Part shown: piece after piece, positions 14,601-21,235 of the stretch
How positions within the stretch are numbered: the first letter of the stretch is position 1
Layout of the letters: each line of letters opens with the position of its first letter
Origin: Betaproteobacteria bacterium
Lineage (GTDB): Bacteria; Pseudomonadota; Gammaproteobacteria; Burkholderiales; Casimicrobiaceae
DNA: 23,028 nt
Direction of reading: 5' to 3'
NCBI GenBank assembly: GCA_013298455.1
Contig: JAAFHR010000005.1
Span: forward strand, 1 to 23,028
Made by a program: the position numbers and the translations under genes
The notes under the pieces: generated by a model
Told to the model about the DNA's origin: nothing
What the model saw: only the letters and a program-made list of their open reading frames with translations
The model's database searches: none

Positions 14601-15354
14601 CGCCGCTTGATTGCATAAATTGCAAGCGCACATCACCGAGCGCACTTTGCACTTGGTTCACGTAACGGCGCAGAATTGGCGACAGGTAGGCATCCACCAC
14701 CGTCGTGTCGCCACGCGACACAAATTTCATCAGCGGCGAAACTTCGTGCGACACGCTGATTTGCGTGAAACCAATCTCCTGCGCGATCTGCTTCAGCGCT
14801 TGCTCGTGCTGTGTGAACCGATAGCCATGCATCAAACATATGGCAACCGAGCGGAAGCCCTTGTTATATTGGGCGATCAGGTCATTTTTTGCTTTAGTCG
14901 AATTAAGCTCAAATATGACCTCTCCCCCAGCATCGATGCGCTCTTCAACCTCAATGCTGTCAGCGTACAAAAGCTCAGGCAATTCAATTTTTCGCACGAA
15001 GAGCTTCGGACGATCTTGATACGCGATACGAAGCTGATCGCGAAAACCTTTCGTCACAACGAGTAACGTACGCTCGCCTTTGCGTTCCAACAGCGCATTG
15101 GTGGCAACCGTCGTGCCCATCTTCACCGCTTCCACGCGATCCGCTGGAATCGCTTCACCTGCCTTTAGTCCCAGCAGCTCGCGCACACCGTGGACGGCTG
15201 CATCGGCATAGCGCTCTGGGTTTTCGGAGAGCAACTTATGCGTGACCAATTCGCCGCTGGGCTTCTTTGCCACGATGTCGGTAAACGTACCGCCGCGATC
15301 AATCCAGAATTGCCATTGCGGGGTTGAAGCAGCTGTTTGTGAGGTTTCGGCCAT
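11617..15354 (-). CDS. Fused HyuA-HyuB hydantoinase/5-oxoprolinase (ATP-dependent OPLAH type)
   Basis: OPLAH-type enzymes use ATP to open 5-oxo-L-proline to glutamate; related enzymes open hydantoins. This 1245-residue protein joins the HyuA part (to about 700) and the HyuB part (from about 718). The ATPase-type N terminus has FWIDRGGTFTDIVAKKPSG, MGTTVATNALLERKGER and a second phosphate motif GFDMGGTSTDVAHF near 290. VGPESAGANPGPAAYRRGGP and FPAIFGMNGDQTLD are typical of 5-oxoprolinases. The HyuB half shows LANTSYSVNIKERLDFSCA, NAPYGGGTHIPDVT, ARGHHADIGGITPGSMPP and a final TPGGGGFG. Residues about 563-606 (LPLPQAGERRGEG through LLPPAGEGS) are translated from an inserted inverted-repeat element at 13541-13668. 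The gene follows a TRAP binding protein by 30 bp and ends operon B. Hydantoinase or N-methylhydantoinase activity cannot be excluded. Confidence 0.9.
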   Translation of the reverse strand: MAETSQTAASTPQWQFWIDRGGTFTDIVAKKPSGELVTHKLLSENPERYADAAVHGVRELLGLKAGEAIPADRVEAVKMGTTVATNALLERKGERTLLVVTKGFRDQLRIAYQDRPKLFVRKIELPELLYADSIEVEERIDAGGEVIFELNSTKAKNDLIAQYNKGFRSVAICLMHGYRFTQHEQALKQIAQEIGFTQISVSHEVSPLMKFVSRGDTTVVDAYLSPILRRYVNQVQSALGDVRLQFMQSSGGLTDAHKFQGKDAILSGPAGGIVGAAAVTQLAGFNKMIGFDMGGTSTDVAHFAGEYERAFVTEVAGVRLRAPIMQIHTVAAGGGSICTFDGSKFRVGPESAGANPGPAAYRRGGPLTVTDCNVMVGKLRPELFPAIFGMNGDQTLDVDAVKTKFAALEIEVEKATGVRKTSFEIASGFLRIAVENMANAIKHISVQRGYDVTEYTLTCFGGAGGQHACMVADSLGMKRVYIHPFAGVLSAYGMGLADVRTMKQAAVEKRLSDQLLVDLQPQFAELGAAAKADVLAQGVKDAQIRVVNTVALKYDGTDTTIELPLPQAGERRGEGDVGVGAPLNAGSDSTTPSSPTLLPPAGEGSQLLVAAFEQTYRQRYGFLMPNRALVVEAISSEAIGVTQSSKEIAKPVSARTKTLMANAAADAFFADGACKANIYYREALQPGDVIDGPAIIKEPIATTVVEPEWRATVTPLNHLVLERVKAASRSHAIGTTADPVMLEVFNNLFMAIAEQMGVTLANTSYSVNIKERLDFSCAIFDPDANLVANAPHMPVHLGSMGESVRVVLESRRGTMKPGDAFVVNAPYGGGTHIPDVTVVMPIFLKGEREPLFYTAARGHHADIGGITPGSMPPFSKSIEEEGVLLDNVELVREGVFLEDELTKIFLSGKWPVRNVTQNIADLRAQVASCNKGAEELRKMVTHFGREVTVAYMKHVQDNAEESVRRVIHKLHDGEFGVDLDDGSHIHVKVSIDRENREATVDFTGTSAQRPSNFNAPKPVSRAVVLYVFRTLVDDDIPMNAGCLKPINIVIPEGSMLAPKYPAAVVAGNVEVSQAATNCLYGALGVLAGAYGTMTNFTFGNDVYQYYETISGGSGAGHGFDGTSVVQCHMTNSRLTDPEVLEFRYPVRVDSHTINHGTGGGGKWRGGDGADRRIRFVEPMTAGILANYRKNRPHGCDGGEPGVSAKNWVERAGGSREDYGHICEVQMNKDDVFVIQTPGGGGFGAA
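13541..13668. repeat. REP-doublet (REPIN-like) element inserted in frame within the 5-oxoprolinase gene
   Basis: Two similar GC-rich palindromic units face each other around about 45 bases. The left unit has a perfect 12-bp inverted repeat, CCCTTCTCCCGC (13543-13554) and GCGGGAGAAGGG (13557-13568), followed by GGGGATGAGGGTG. The right unit, read from the other strand, starts CTCCCTCTTCCGCAGGCGGG and continues with GGGGTGAGGGTGATG; its own stem pairs 13645-13653 with 13656-13664 with one mismatch. Such units are normally intergenic in proteobacteria. Here the frame stays open through both and adds low-complexity peptide containing PLPQAGERRGEG and LLPPAGEGS, whose resemblance to each other reflects the inverted duplication. 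Confidence 0.85.
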
Positions 15355-15384
15355 GATGACTGTTTCGCGAATGCGCTGAGAGAG

Positions 15385-16428
15385 TTAGAGGGGCGGCGTC
15401 GAGCCTGAGTTCGTCGCGACGGCCGTGGGCGCAGCGACGTCAAGGCCACTGCTCTTTAGCCTGAGAAAGAAATTGGTAAAGAGTTCACCTGCTTGCCCGC
15501 CGGCTTCGCGAATCCATTCCCGCGAGAAGCGCTCGCCAAGACGGGTGAACTCGCGCTCGAGATTGGAGGGCATTGACTCGACTTTCACGCCGTTACTTTT
15601 GAGCGCCTGCACGGCTGATTGCGCAGCGGCGCGGCTCATGCCCCAACCGCGCTCCTCAGCGACGGCTGCTGCGTCGCGCAGCGCGCGTCGCTCGGCGTCG
15701 GAGAGTTTTGCGAGTGCCGCCGCGTTAACGATCACGGCATTTTTGGGTGTCCAGGCGTTGATTTCGTAAAAGTATTTGAGGTGCGTCCAGACTTTGTTTT
15801 CGACGCCAGTAACGGCCGACGAAATCATGCTGTCCATTTTTCCTGTAGCGAGCGCCTCGGCAATTTGCGTCGTGGGCACGTCCACCGGGCTCGCGCCAAG
15901 CAGCTCGGCAATTCGCACCGTTGTAGGGTTATAGGTGCGCATCCGTGCACCCGTGAAATCGCCCTTTTTGAGAAACGGACGCGTTGAATACAGGCCCTGA
16001 CTAGGCCATGGCACCGAGTACAGCAGTACCAGCCCCTTTGCGCCAAATTGCTTCTCTAGCACCGGCCGCTGCAGATCCCAAAGCCGCTTGGCATCGGGGA
16101 GCGTGCTGACTACAAACGGCACGGCGTCAGCGCCGGCGATGGGAAATTCTTTCGAAACCCCTGTCAAAATGACCTCGCCGATTTCCACCGTACCCGCGCC
16201 AACGGCGTTGCGAATTTCGGCAAGCTTCACGAGGGAGCTGCCGCTACGAACATCAATCGTGAGCTTGCCGTTGGTCGCGCGCGACACATCGCTTGCAAAC
16301 TCACGCAAGTTGGCAGTGTGAAACGATGCATCACTGTAGCCCGATGCCAGTCGCCAATTGGTTTGCGACATCGCATGGGTGCAGCACAAGGCGGCGACGA
16401 GTCCGAATAGGTAGGTACGTGAAAGCAT
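15385..16428 (-). CDS. dctP: TRAP transporter substrate-binding protein DctP (system B, second receptor)
   Basis: A periplasmic solute receptor of 347 residues. ATG 16428 is chosen over an upstream start at 16560 because GGAG at 16435-16438 precedes it by 6 bases and it creates a Sec signal peptide (MLSRTYLFGLVAALCCTHAM, cleavage near AMSQ). The mature protein contains WRLASGYSDASFHTANL, the EIRNAVGAGTVEIGEV region, and the ligand arginine R164 in FTGARMRTYNPTT. It is clearly homologous to the receptor at 18390-19361 (shared patterns LFxSPWPxQxLYS, MRxYNPxTxRIA, GVENK), by eye about 35-40% identical. It lies downstream of the shared permeases and directly upstream of the 5-oxoprolinase. It may bind a second ligand for the same permeases, or serve the adjacent permease pair that lacks a receptor in view. 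Confidence 0.93.
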   Translation of the reverse strand: MLSRTYLFGLVAALCCTHAMSQTNWRLASGYSDASFHTANLREFASDVSRATNGKLTIDVRSGSSLVKLAEIRNAVGAGTVEIGEVILTGVSKEFPIAGADAVPFVVSTLPDAKRLWDLQRPVLEKQFGAKGLVLLYSVPWPSQGLYSTRPFLKKGDFTGARMRTYNPTTVRIAELLGASPVDVPTTQIAEALATGKMDSMISSAVTGVENKVWTHLKYFYEINAWTPKNAVIVNAAALAKLSDAERRALRDAAAVAEERGWGMSRAAAQSAVQALKSNGVKVESMPSNLEREFTRLGERFSREWIREAGGQAGELFTNFFLRLKSSGLDVAAPTAVATNSGSTPPL

Positions 16429-16434
16429 GACAAG

Positions 16435-16438
16435 CTCC
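16435..16438 (-). promoter_or_regulatory. Shine-Dalgarno deciding the DctP start at 16428
   Basis: GGAG on the minus strand, six bases before the ATG, decides between this start and an open frame reaching 16560 that would overlap the large permease gene and bury the signal peptide. Confidence 0.65.
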
Positions 16439-16475
16439 AAAGGTGAGCGCAGGCTCAGTGGTTGTCGCAACATCG

Positions 16476-17771
16476 CTACTGCATGTTTTGCGGCAACCAG
16501 AGAACGATTTGCGGAAATGCATAGACTAACAGCACCGCAAAAATCATCAGTACGAAGCAAGGCAGCGCCGTACGTGCGAGGTAAGGCAGCTGCCGCTTCG
16601 TGAGCCCCTGCAACACGAACAAATTGAATCCCACGGGCGGCGTAATCTGCGCCATCTCAACGACGAGCACGATGTAAATCCCGAACCAAATCAAGTCGAA
16701 GCCCGCCTTCTCAACCGTTGGCAAGAGAACGGCCATGGTGAGCACGACCATCGAAATGCCGTCTAGAAAACAGCCGAGCACGATGAAAAAGCCCGTGAGC
16801 AAAATGATCAAACCCAATGGAGACAAATTGAGTGATCCGATGAACTCGGCAAGATGCCTGGGCAAACCGATGAATCCCATGGCGAGCGTGAGAAATGCGG
16901 CGCCTGCGAGGATGAGTCCAATCATGCAGTACACGCGACACGCCGACACCAAGCCCTCTTTAAACGTTTTCCAAGTGAGCGTGCGCTCGATGGCCGAAAG
17001 AATCAGCGAGCCACCCACGCCCAGCGCTGCGGCTTCCGTCGCTGTTGCCAGCCCCGAGTAAATCGAACCAAGCACTGCGATGATCAGTAGCACCACGGGG
17101 ATGAGATTTCGCCCTTCGTAAATCTTTTGCATGAAGCTCATGCCGTGTTCCGCAGCGGGAATTTGCGACGGATTCCGAAGCGACCAGTACACGATGTAAC
17201 CCGAGAACAGCGCGCCCAGCAAGATGCCGGGAATCACGCCTGCAATGAAGAGTTTCGCGATTGAAACGTTGGCTGCCACGCCGTACACGATCATGATGAT
17301 CGACGGCGGAATCAAGAGCCCCAACGTGCCCGATCCGGCGAGCGTGCCGATGGCGATGTCGTCGGGATAGCCGCGTTTTTTGAGTTCGGGCAAAGTGATC
17401 TTGCCAATCGTTGCGCAGGTCGCCGCAGACGAGCCCGACACCGCTGCAAAGATGCCACAACCAATCACGTTGGTGTGCAAGAGCCTACCCGGAATTCGAT
17501 TCAGCCACGGCGCGAGCCCGGCGAACAATCCCTCAGCGAGTTTGCTGCGAAAGAGAATTTCGCCCATCCACAAGAAGAGCGGCAAGGCGGTCAAAGTCCA
17601 GCTCGATGTAGAGCCCCAAATCGTGAGCGCCATGGCGTCGCCGGCGGGGCGCTGCGTGAACACATCCATCGCAAAGACGGCAACGCCCAAGAGCGCCAGA
17701 CCGATCCATAGGCTTGAGCCGAGGATCACAAACAGCAAGACAACCAGCAGGAGTGCGGTGAGAAGTTCCAC
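16476..17771 (-). CDS. dctM: TRAP transporter large permease DctM (system B)
   Basis: A 431-residue inner-membrane subunit of the sodium-coupled TRAP transporter, hydrophobic throughout, about 12 segments expected. Signatures are LTALPLFLWMGEILFR, the motif SGSSAATCATIG at about 112-123 followed by LPELKKRGYPDD, GTLGLLIPPSIIMIVYG near 148-164, ATATEAAALGVGG and ITPPVGFNLFVLQG. The start is GTG, three bases after the stop of the small permease gene. The protein is roughly two-thirds identical by eye to the large permease at 21236-22528, with long shared blocks in every region, so the two arose by duplication. It is more distant from the system A subunit. It presumably works with the DctQ upstream and one or both flanking receptors. 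Confidence 0.95.
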   Translation of the reverse strand: MELLTALLLVVLLFVILGSSLWIGLALLGVAVFAMDVFTQRPAGDAMALTIWGSTSSWTLTALPLFLWMGEILFRSKLAEGLFAGLAPWLNRIPGRLLHTNVIGCGIFAAVSGSSAATCATIGKITLPELKKRGYPDDIAIGTLAGSGTLGLLIPPSIIMIVYGVAANVSIAKLFIAGVIPGILLGALFSGYIVYWSLRNPSQIPAAEHGMSFMQKIYEGRNLIPVVLLIIAVLGSIYSGLATATEAAALGVGGSLILSAIERTLTWKTFKEGLVSACRVYCMIGLILAGAAFLTLAMGFIGLPRHLAEFIGSLNLSPLGLIILLTGFFIVLGCFLDGISMVVLTMAVLLPTVEKAGFDLIWFGIYIVLVVEMAQITPPVGFNLFVLQGLTKRQLPYLARTALPCFVLMIFAVLLVYAFPQIVLWLPQNMQ

Positions 17772-17774
17772 GGC

Positions 17775-18287
17775 CTACTCCACTCGCGCCGCTTCGTCGC
17801 TGGCCGCAAAAAACGGCTCGCCGCGATGGTGGTGCAGCCACGCATCCAAAAACGAAATTGCAAACCCCAGCGCACCAATCGCCATGAAGGTTTGCGGGAT
17901 CCACAACGCTGTGGCGTCGGCACCTTGCGACACGTCATGCGTCGTCCAAGAAATCCACACTAAGCGACACGAAAAATACGCGACGTAGCCGCTCAATGCC
18001 GTACCCAAAAACAGGCAAAGATGCTCCAAACCGCGACGGTACTTGGCGTTGAGTCGCTGCGCCAGAAGGGTCACTCGAATATGGTCGCCCTGCTTAAAGG
18101 TTGCAGGCAGAGCAAGAAACAACGCCGCCGCAATTGAGTAACCAGCGTAGGCGTCAAGCCCTTGAATATTCCATGCTGCTTCGCGCGCCGCCACACCCAA
18201 GGCGATGGTCACAAACGCCATCACCATCGCGATGCAAGCGCCGACCATGAGCCATTGGTACAGGCGTTGTGTGAAAACTGTGAGCAT
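17775..18287 (-). CDS. dctQ: TRAP transporter small permease DctQ (system B)
   Basis: The small TRAP membrane subunit, 170 residues with four hydrophobic segments. Family features are GLDAYAGYSIAAALFLALP, the charged loop QGDHIRVTLLAQRL, and ADATALWIPQTFMAIGALGF near the C terminus. A good Shine-Dalgarno (AGAGGGGAAC) precedes the ATG. It shares the DAYAGY, HIRVTLL and AT-LWIPQ blocks with the partial DctQ at the right end of the window, in line with duplication of the permease pair. The gap of 102 bp to the upstream receptor gene carries a hairpin, while only 3 bases separate it from the large permease gene. Confidence 0.93.
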   Translation of the reverse strand: MLTVFTQRLYQWLMVGACIAMVMAFVTIALGVAAREAAWNIQGLDAYAGYSIAAALFLALPATFKQGDHIRVTLLAQRLNAKYRRGLEHLCLFLGTALSGYVAYFSCRLVWISWTTHDVSQGADATALWIPQTFMAIGALGFAISFLDAWLHHHRGEPFFAASDEAARVE

Positions 18288-18342
18288 GAGTTCCCCTCTG
18301 CGCCGCGTTAGGGCGCATTGAATGTGTGATGGGCCGGTGGCG

Positions 18343-18373
18343 AGCGCTACCGGCGGTGATCGCTGGTAGCGCT
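18343..18373 (-). other. Hairpin between the receptor and permease genes of TRAP system B
   Basis: AGCGCTACC (18343-18351) and GGTAGCGCT (18365-18373) are perfect 9-bp arms around a 13-base loop, inside the 102-bp gap between dctP (stop at 18390) and dctQ (start at 18287). An overlapping alternative fold pairs CCGGT (18334-18338) with ACCGG. No T-tract follows, so it is more likely a partial terminator or an mRNA-end stabiliser that raises receptor over permease expression. That role is inferred. Confidence 0.55.
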
Positions 18374-18389
18374 GACTAACGATGTCGCG

Positions 18390-19361
18390 TTACTTGCGAT
18401 ACGCGGTGATGATGGCTTGACCCTCGGCGCCCGTGGATTTGAGCCACTCTTGCGTCATCGTTTCGCCAATGGTTTGAAGTTCCTTTTTGAGCTCTGCAGA
18501 GGGCGGCGAAACTTTCATGCCTTTGGCGGCGAGCTCTTTCAGGAATTCATCGTCTTTCTGCTGGCTCGTGGCCCAACCGCGCGCCTCGGCGTCTGCACCT
18601 GCTTTGACCACTGCGTCCTGCGTTGCTTTATCGAGCGCATCAAACGCTTTTTGATTCACAACGATCAAGTTTTTTGGCAACCAGGCGTTGACCGTGTAGA
18701 GGTGCTTCACCTGTTCAAAGAGCTTGTTTTCGACGCCGCTCGCGCTCGATGTCAGAAAGTTTTCGACCGTGCCAGTTGCCAGCGCTTGTCCGAGCTCTGC
18801 GAGCTGAATGGTCGTCGGTTGCGCTTTGAGGAGCACCGCGATCCGCGACGTTGCCGGGTTGTAAGCGCGCATCTTGGTGCCCGCGAGATCCTTGGCGCTC
18901 GCCACAGGTTTGAGCGAATACAAACTCTGGCCGGGCCACGGCGATGTGAAGAGCACTTTCAAACCCTGTGCGGCGAGCGTCTTTTCAATCGTGGGCTTCG
19001 CGGCGTTGTGGAGCTTACGTGCTTCGTCGTAGCTGGTGGCGAGAAACGGAATCGAATCGATACCGAAGAGTGCGTTTTCATTGGCGGCACCACTCACAAT
19101 AAATTCGCCCGCCTGCGTTTGTCCGGTTTGCACGGCTCGCTTGATTTCATTGGCTTTGAAGAGCGAGCCGTTGGCGTGCAGGGTGATCTTGAGTTTACCG
19201 CCCGTAGCCTTGTCGACATCGTTGGCAAACTGCTGCACGTTTTGCGTTTGGAAGCTGCCGATGGCGTAACCCGTGGGCATGTCCCACTTGGTCTGTGCGA
19301 GCGCGACGGTCGAACTGACGGCAACACAGAGCGCTGCAGTCGATTTGAGTAGACGTTTCAT
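18390..19361 (-). CDS. dctP: TRAP transporter substrate-binding protein DctP (system B, first receptor)
   Basis: A periplasmic receptor of 323 residues. ATG 19361 is chosen because GAGGA at 19369-19373 precedes it by 7 bases and the protein then opens with a Sec signal peptide (MKRLLKSTAALCVAVSSTVA, cleavage after ALA near residue 22). The open frame continues to 19487, but that part overlaps the DUF1445 gene in another frame. The mature protein shows WDMPTGYAIGSFQTQNV, EIKRAVQTGQTQAGEFIVSG, and the ligand arginine R165 in LAGTKMRAYNPATSRI. It starts 13 bases after the DUF1445 stop, so both belong to one transcript. It resembles the second receptor at 15385-16428; having two receptors around one permease pair is unusual. 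Confidence 0.94.
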   Translation of the reverse strand: MKRLLKSTAALCVAVSSTVALAQTKWDMPTGYAIGSFQTQNVQQFANDVDKATGGKLKITLHANGSLFKANEIKRAVQTGQTQAGEFIVSGAANENALFGIDSIPFLATSYDEARKLHNAAKPTIEKTLAAQGLKVLFTSPWPGQSLYSLKPVASAKDLAGTKMRAYNPATSRIAVLLKAQPTTIQLAELGQALATGTVENFLTSSASGVENKLFEQVKHLYTVNAWLPKNLIVVNQKAFDALDKATQDAVVKAGADAEARGWATSQQKDDEFLKELAAKGMKVSPPSAELKKELQTIGETMTQEWLKSTGAEGQAIITAYRK

Positions 19362-19374
19362 TGTGATTTCCTCA

Positions 19375-20187
19375 CTAGTTGGAAAGTTGAGCATTGAGCA
19401 GGTCAGTAATGAGCATCGCGCCGGGGGCGTGAGTGATGCAGAAATCGGGTTTGGCTTGCGTGATTGCGGCTTGCGGCGTGACCCCACAAGCCCAAAATAC
19501 GGGCACTTCGTCGGGTTTCACGACCACAGCGTCGCCGTAATCGGGTTTCTGTAAGTCAGAGATTCCAAGCACGGTCGGATCGCCCACATGGACCGGAGCA
19601 CCGTGCACACGCGGATAACGAGCGGTGATTTCCACGGCACGTGCGGCGTCGCTCACGCTGAGCGGACGCATCGAAACAACCATCGGCCCAGAAAACGCAC
19701 CGGCCGCTTCTGTGGGGATGTTGGTGCGATACATCGCAACGTTCTTTCCTTCAACAACGTGGCGCAGGACAATGCCCTGCCTCGCCAGCGCCCATTCGAA
19801 CGAGAAAGAGCATCCAATCACGAAACAGACCAGATCGTCGCGCCACAGTGCGCTGATATCGGTGGGTTCGGAAACTAGTTTTCCGTCACGCCATACTCGG
19901 TAGCGTGGCACGTCCGTTCGAATATCGATGTCTTGGCCGAGGGATGGCAGCATCGGTTCACCCGTGTCGCCCATCGCCAAAACCGGGCAAGGCTTCGGAT
20001 TTCGTTCGCAAAACGCCGCGAAATCTTTGGCGTATTTTTGTGGCAGGATCACCACGTTACCCTGCACAAAGTCTTCGGCGATACCGCTGGTGTGCGATTG
20101 AAATTCGCCGCTGCGAATTCGAGTGCGAAGTTCCGCGATTCGCGAATGCGCCTGCGACCGCTCCACCTCACAAACTGCTTCAACCAC
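19375..20187 (-). CDS. DUF1445 family protein (YcsI-like putative hydro-lyase / D-glutamate cyclase family)
   Basis: The family includes Bacillus YcsI, encoded beside the PxpABC 5-oxoprolinase genes, and the DUF1445 part of mammalian D-glutamate cyclase, which interconverts D-glutamate and 5-oxo-D-proline. Diagnostic features here are the opening SRIAELRTRIRSGEF, EDFVQGNVVILPQKYAKDF, FCERNPKPCPVL, RYRVWRDGKL, GCSFSFEWAL, FWACGVTPQAA and ITHAPGAMLITD. GTG 20187 gives 270 residues, the usual length, and is preceded by GAGGAG at 20195-20200 with a 7-base spacer. The frame also extends to a TTG at 20277, which would add about 30 residues with no family match. It lies between the LysR gene and the TRAP receptor. 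Activity on D-glutamate or 5-oxoproline is inferred from family and context. Confidence 0.87.
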   Translation of the reverse strand: MVEAVCEVERSQAHSRIAELRTRIRSGEFQSHTSGIAEDFVQGNVVILPQKYAKDFAAFCERNPKPCPVLAMGDTGEPMLPSLGQDIDIRTDVPRYRVWRDGKLVSEPTDISALWRDDLVCFVIGCSFSFEWALARQGIVLRHVVEGKNVAMYRTNIPTEAAGAFSGPMVVSMRPLSVSDAARAVEITARYPRVHGAPVHVGDPTVLGISDLQKPDYGDAVVVKPDEVPVFWACGVTPQAAITQAKPDFCITHAPGAMLITDLLNAQLSN

Positions 20188-20289
20188 TTCACCGCTCCTC
20201 AAAAAATCACGATGCCAAAAAGGTATCGCGACGGGTTGCTGGTGATTTTGCGAAGAAGCTTGCCGCAAGGCAAACAAAAAATTTTTCTG
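20188..20289 (-). other. Gap between lysR-type gene and DUF1445 gene
   Basis: About 100 bases, AT-rich beside the lysR stop. It contains TTGCC and GGCAA arms around a 4-base loop (near 20259-20272), with A/T runs on the lysR side. This could be a weak terminator or leader hairpin, and a promoter for the downstream genes could lie here, but no convincing -35/-10 pair was found. Confidence 0.3.
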
Positions 20290-21210
20290 TTAAGTCATCG
20301 ATTTTTTCGATGGTAGTTTAGGTTTAGCGCTCAATTGCTCGGCGCAGCGCCGCGCCGAAATGAGCGCCGACGAGATATCAATCGACGCGGGATCGGAGCG
20401 ATAGCTCGCAAAGATGGTCAACGGCGGCAAACTGAGTTCCGACTGAAAAACGCGCACCGAACGATTGACAGAGAGGCGGGCAGCTGCGGCCTGTGGGAGA
20501 GTAGCAATCCCAAAGTTCGCTTCGACCAACTCAACCATCGCCGAAATCGACGAAATGGCATGGATACGCGCTCCGTCGATCTTGGCATCGCGCAGCAAAT
20601 CGATCAAGCCAACGTAGGGCTGCGAGCCTCGTTGAAACGTCATGATCTCCATGGCTGCAGTCTCTGCTGCCGTGTATCGCCGGCGCTTGATGCGCTCGCT
20701 GTGGCCCAAAAACACCATCGGCATCGACGGCATGGCGGCGCTTCTAACTCCGCCACCGGTTGCGGGCGCAGCGGCGAAGGCCAAGTCAATCACGCCACGG
20801 TGCACGTGATCAAGTAGCAGCGGCGTGGTTTCCACGGTGAGCTCAATCGCGAGACCCGTGTGAAGCGAACGAAGTTCAGAGAGCCAGCCGGTGAGCCAAG
20901 AATGCATGACCGATTCGATGGCACCGATTCGGAGCACGTTCTCACCGATCGCGTTACCACCACTGAGCTCGTCTTTGGCGACACGTTGCAGTTCAAGCAG
21001 TTTTTGCGCGTGCGTGAGAAAACGTCCGCCCGCGATGGTCAGGCGAAATGATTTATCGCGTCGGTCAAGCAGGAGCGTTCCCAGCTCCTCTTCCAACGCC
21101 GCGATTCGCGATGACATCGCCGATTGCGTGATGAAGAGTTTTTCAGCTGCGCGCGAGACCGAGCGCAGCGTTGCAACCCAATAGAACGCCTCGACGAAAC
21201 GAAGATTCAC
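20290..21210 (-). CDS. LysR-family transcriptional regulator
   Basis: A 306-residue LysR protein. The N-terminal winged helix-turn-helix covers about residues 1-60 (LRFVEAFYWVATLRSVSRAA, then LFITQSAMSSRIAALEEELG and LLLDRRDKSFRLT), followed by a linker helix and a periplasmic-binding-like effector domain from about residue 90. The start is GTG at 21210 with no strong Shine-Dalgarno. Only 25 bases separate it from the large permease upstream, and it points the same way as its neighbours. Most LysR genes are divergent from a target, so this one may be cotranscribed with the operon it controls. A likely job is ligand-dependent activation of the DUF1445/TRAP/5-oxoprolinase genes; the effector is unknown. 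Confidence 0.93.
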   Translation of the reverse strand: MNLRFVEAFYWVATLRSVSRAAEKLFITQSAMSSRIAALEEELGTLLLDRRDKSFRLTIAGGRFLTHAQKLLELQRVAKDELSGGNAIGENVLRIGAIESVMHSWLTGWLSELRSLHTGLAIELTVETTPLLLDHVHRGVIDLAFAAAPATGGGVRSAAMPSMPMVFLGHSERIKRRRYTAAETAAMEIMTFQRGSQPYVGLIDLLRDAKIDGARIHAISSISAMVELVEANFGIATLPQAAAARLSVNRSVRVFQSELSLPPLTIFASYRSDPASIDISSALISARRCAEQLSAKPKLPSKKSMT

Positions 21211-21235
21211 GCTAGCGCCCCGCGAGCGACGCGAC

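Noticed and set aside
14173..15066. Long plus-strand open frames opposite the 5-oxoprolinase gene
   Set aside because: The minus-strand protein is a clear family member over its full length; the opposite frames are compositional shadows.
18417..19352. A 311-codon plus-strand open frame opposite the TRAP receptor gene
   Set aside because: It mirrors a well-supported DctP gene with signal peptide and Shine-Dalgarno, and its translation is Arg/Cys/His-rich without family motifs.
20296..20312. Inverted repeat CATCGA / TCGATG with a T-rich loop as a terminator
   Set aside because: It lies inside the coding end of the LysR gene, has only 6-bp AT-containing arms and is not followed by a T-tract in the transcribed direction.
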